This document shows positions 61,781-62,728 of a stretch of DNA of 62,728 nt, piece by piece. The first letter of the stretch is position 1, and every line of letters begins with the position of its first letter. The translations under genes were made by a program, and so were the position numbers. Source of the stretch: Janibacter corallicola NBRC 107790 (GTDB taxonomy: Bacteria; Actinomycetota; Actinomycetes; Actinomycetales; Dermatophilaceae); the NCBI RefSeq assembly GCF_001570965.1, contig NZ_BCSR01000012.1, positions 1 through 62,728 on the forward strand, written 5' to 3'. The notes beneath the pieces are model-generated. The model had not been told where the DNA came from, did not search any database, and saw nothing but the letters and a program-made list of their open reading frames with translations.

Positions 61781-62614
61781 TCATCGGCGCGAGCGGCCCG
61801 TGATCCGCAGGTAGTAGCCGTCGGGGTCGTGCACGCGGAAATCGGTCAGGTGCCACTCGCGCTCGGTGAGGTCCTCGGCGGGCTCGATCCCCGCAGCGAG
61901 GACCCGGTCGCGCTCGGCCCGCACGTCGTCGACGTCGAGGACGATCTCGGTGCCGCTCGGGAGGTGCCGGTGCTCCGCCGGTCGGGCGGGGGACTCGAGC
62001 ATCCCGATCCGCACAGCGTCCCGGCCGATCCACGCGTACGGCGGATGGTCCGTGCGGGAGAGCACCTCGAAACCCAGCGCGGTGTAGAAGCGCAGTGAGG
62101 CCTCGATGTCCGCGGGAAAGATCTCGATCCGCAGCGTCATCCCCACCCCCTCCCCACTGGCACCTGTTGCGGCTGCCACGAGCCGTCGCAGCACCCACCG
62201 GTAGCCGGGTGCGGCCATGCGCGCGGCGACCGCCTCGAGCGGGCGCGCGGGGGCCGGGAGCCAGGGGAGGGTCAGCTCCTCGCGCCACCGGACCACAGCC
62301 CCGCCGCGAAGGGGGTCCACCCGCACCTCGATCCGACCACCGACGACCCGGCCGACCTTGACGACGGTCGCGGTTCCCCCTTCGGCATCAGTCGGTGGGG
62401 ACCACGTGGTGATGCGCATCGGGTCCTCGAAGCCGACCGGGCCGAACGACGTGCGGCCGGTGAACCCGGCCCGGTCGCCCAGCCGGGTCGCCGGCGGGTC
62501 GAGGTCGACGCGGGTGAGCGGGACGAGCGCGCTCTGCCGGTCGAGGTCCCAGACCCGTTCCCAGGCCTGCGCCGGGGTCAGGTCGGTCTCGACCCGGACC
62601 AGGAACTCGCTCAC
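61781..62614 (-). CDS. SRPBCC-VOC fusion protein
   Basis: A 277-residue ORF in two parts. Residues 1-158 are an SRPBCC/START-like domain (MSEFLVRVETDLTPAQAWERVWDLDRQSALVPLTRV ... VRWREELTLPWLPAPARPLEAV). Residues 159-277, from MTLRIEIFPADIEASLRFYTALGFEVLS, form a VOC/glyoxalase domain ending WHLTDFRVHDPDGYYLRITGR. These normally occur as separate proteins; here no stop separates them, so this is either a natural fusion or two genes that lost a stop. The GTG start overlaps the upstream gene's stop (GTGA). Confidence 0.8.
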   Translation of the reverse strand: MSEFLVRVETDLTPAQAWERVWDLDRQSALVPLTRVDLDPPATRLGDRAGFTGRTSFGPVGFEDPMRITTWSPPTDAEGGTATVVKVGRVVGGRIEVRVDPLRGGAVVRWREELTLPWLPAPARPLEAVAARMAAPGYRWVLRRLVAAATGASGEGVGMTLRIEIFPADIEASLRFYTALGFEVLSRTDHPPYAWIGRDAVRIGMLESPARPAEHRHLPSGTEIVLDVDDVRAERDRVLAAGIEPAEDLTEREWHLTDFRVHDPDGYYLRITGRSRR

Positions 62615-62728
62615 GCGTCGGTCGGAAGGAGCCCACGCAGGAAGGCGGCCTGCCCGATGTGCTGGGTGTCGTCGTTGACGACACTGACGAGCCGCACTCC
62701 GAGGGTGACCGGCGGGTCCCAGGAGGTG
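62611..62728 (-). CDS. DinB/DUF664-type protein, C-terminal fragment
   Basis: The window ends inside this gene; only the last 38 codons are visible, with the frame read from the minus strand. The tail TSWDPPVTLGVRLVSVVNDD followed by TQHIGQAAFLRGLLPTDA matches the end of DUF664/DinB-superfamily proteins, where the histidine (QHIGQ) is a metal ligand. It overlaps the SRPBCC-VOC gene by 4 nt, so the two are co-transcribed. Confidence 0.75.
   Translation of the reverse strand, partial: TSWDPPVTLGVRLVSVVNDDTQHIGQAAFLRGLLPTDA

Overview
The window is very GC-rich DNA, packed with genes on both strands, with many 4-nt ATGA/GTGA gene overlaps and many GTG starts. Several genes look leaderless, with a -10-like hexamer about 7 nt before the start. 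These traits, together with an HspR/HAIR heat-shock circuit, mycothiol-type DinB/maleylpyruvate-isomerase enzymes, an LprG-MFS pair, an LCP cell-wall ligase and a DtxR/IdeR-type iron box, point to an actinobacterium, most likely Micrococcales (Intrasporangiaceae-like). Genus and species cannot be fixed from this sequence alone. No rRNA, tRNA, CRISPR array or intact insertion sequence was seen.

Layout. 1-4.1 kb: end of phosphoglucomutase, threonine dehydratase, then a CsoR repressor with its operator and a P1B-type ATPase whose metal-site and catalytic motifs are altered. 4.2-7.5 kb: a 1111-residue protein of two beta-helix modules and two CbxX/CfqX AAA+ modules. 7.6-11.8 kb: a NatAB-like ABC exporter and a two-component system. 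11.8-15.6 kb: VOC protein, SpoU rRNA methylase, PAP2 phosphatase and an ABC-F protein with a candidate leader peptide. 15.8-21.6 kb: HAD phosphatase and a five-gene iron-siderophore uptake operon behind an iron box. 21.7-24.8 kb: a TctCBA tricarboxylate transporter. 24.8-32.2 kb: pyrE, SDR, dienelactone hydrolase, exonuclease III, alpha/beta hydrolase, the LprG-MFS lipid/drug export pair and a flavin monooxygenase.

32.3-46.1 kb is dominated by heat shock: clpB with one HAIR operator and dnaK-grpE-dnaJ-hspR with two. Between them lie an F420-0/cofactor-type ABC transporter cassette with a methyltransferase, an LCP protein, a DinB-like protein and an SGNH hydrolase. 46.2-50.7 kb looks accessory: a decayed PP-loop ATPase pseudogene (its intact relative lies at 54.3 kb), a GyrB-like/aminoglycoside-phosphotransferase fusion, a resistance-type ABC-F gene preceded by a leader peptide carrying the MRLR macrolide-arrest motif, and a gene remnant. 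50.7-62.7 kb: CDF exporter, a frameshifted cytidine deaminase, small enzymes, a Mug glycosylase, a thioesterase, a lipid kinase, a spermidine-synthase-like protein, GNAT, SDR, HrpB helicase and an SRPBCC-VOC fusion.

Across the whole window the octamer CGAAGGGG occurs about 47 times on both strands, roughly nine times the number expected from base composition. It sits inside unrelated genes and sometimes in inverted pairs. It is the most pervasive unexplained signal here.
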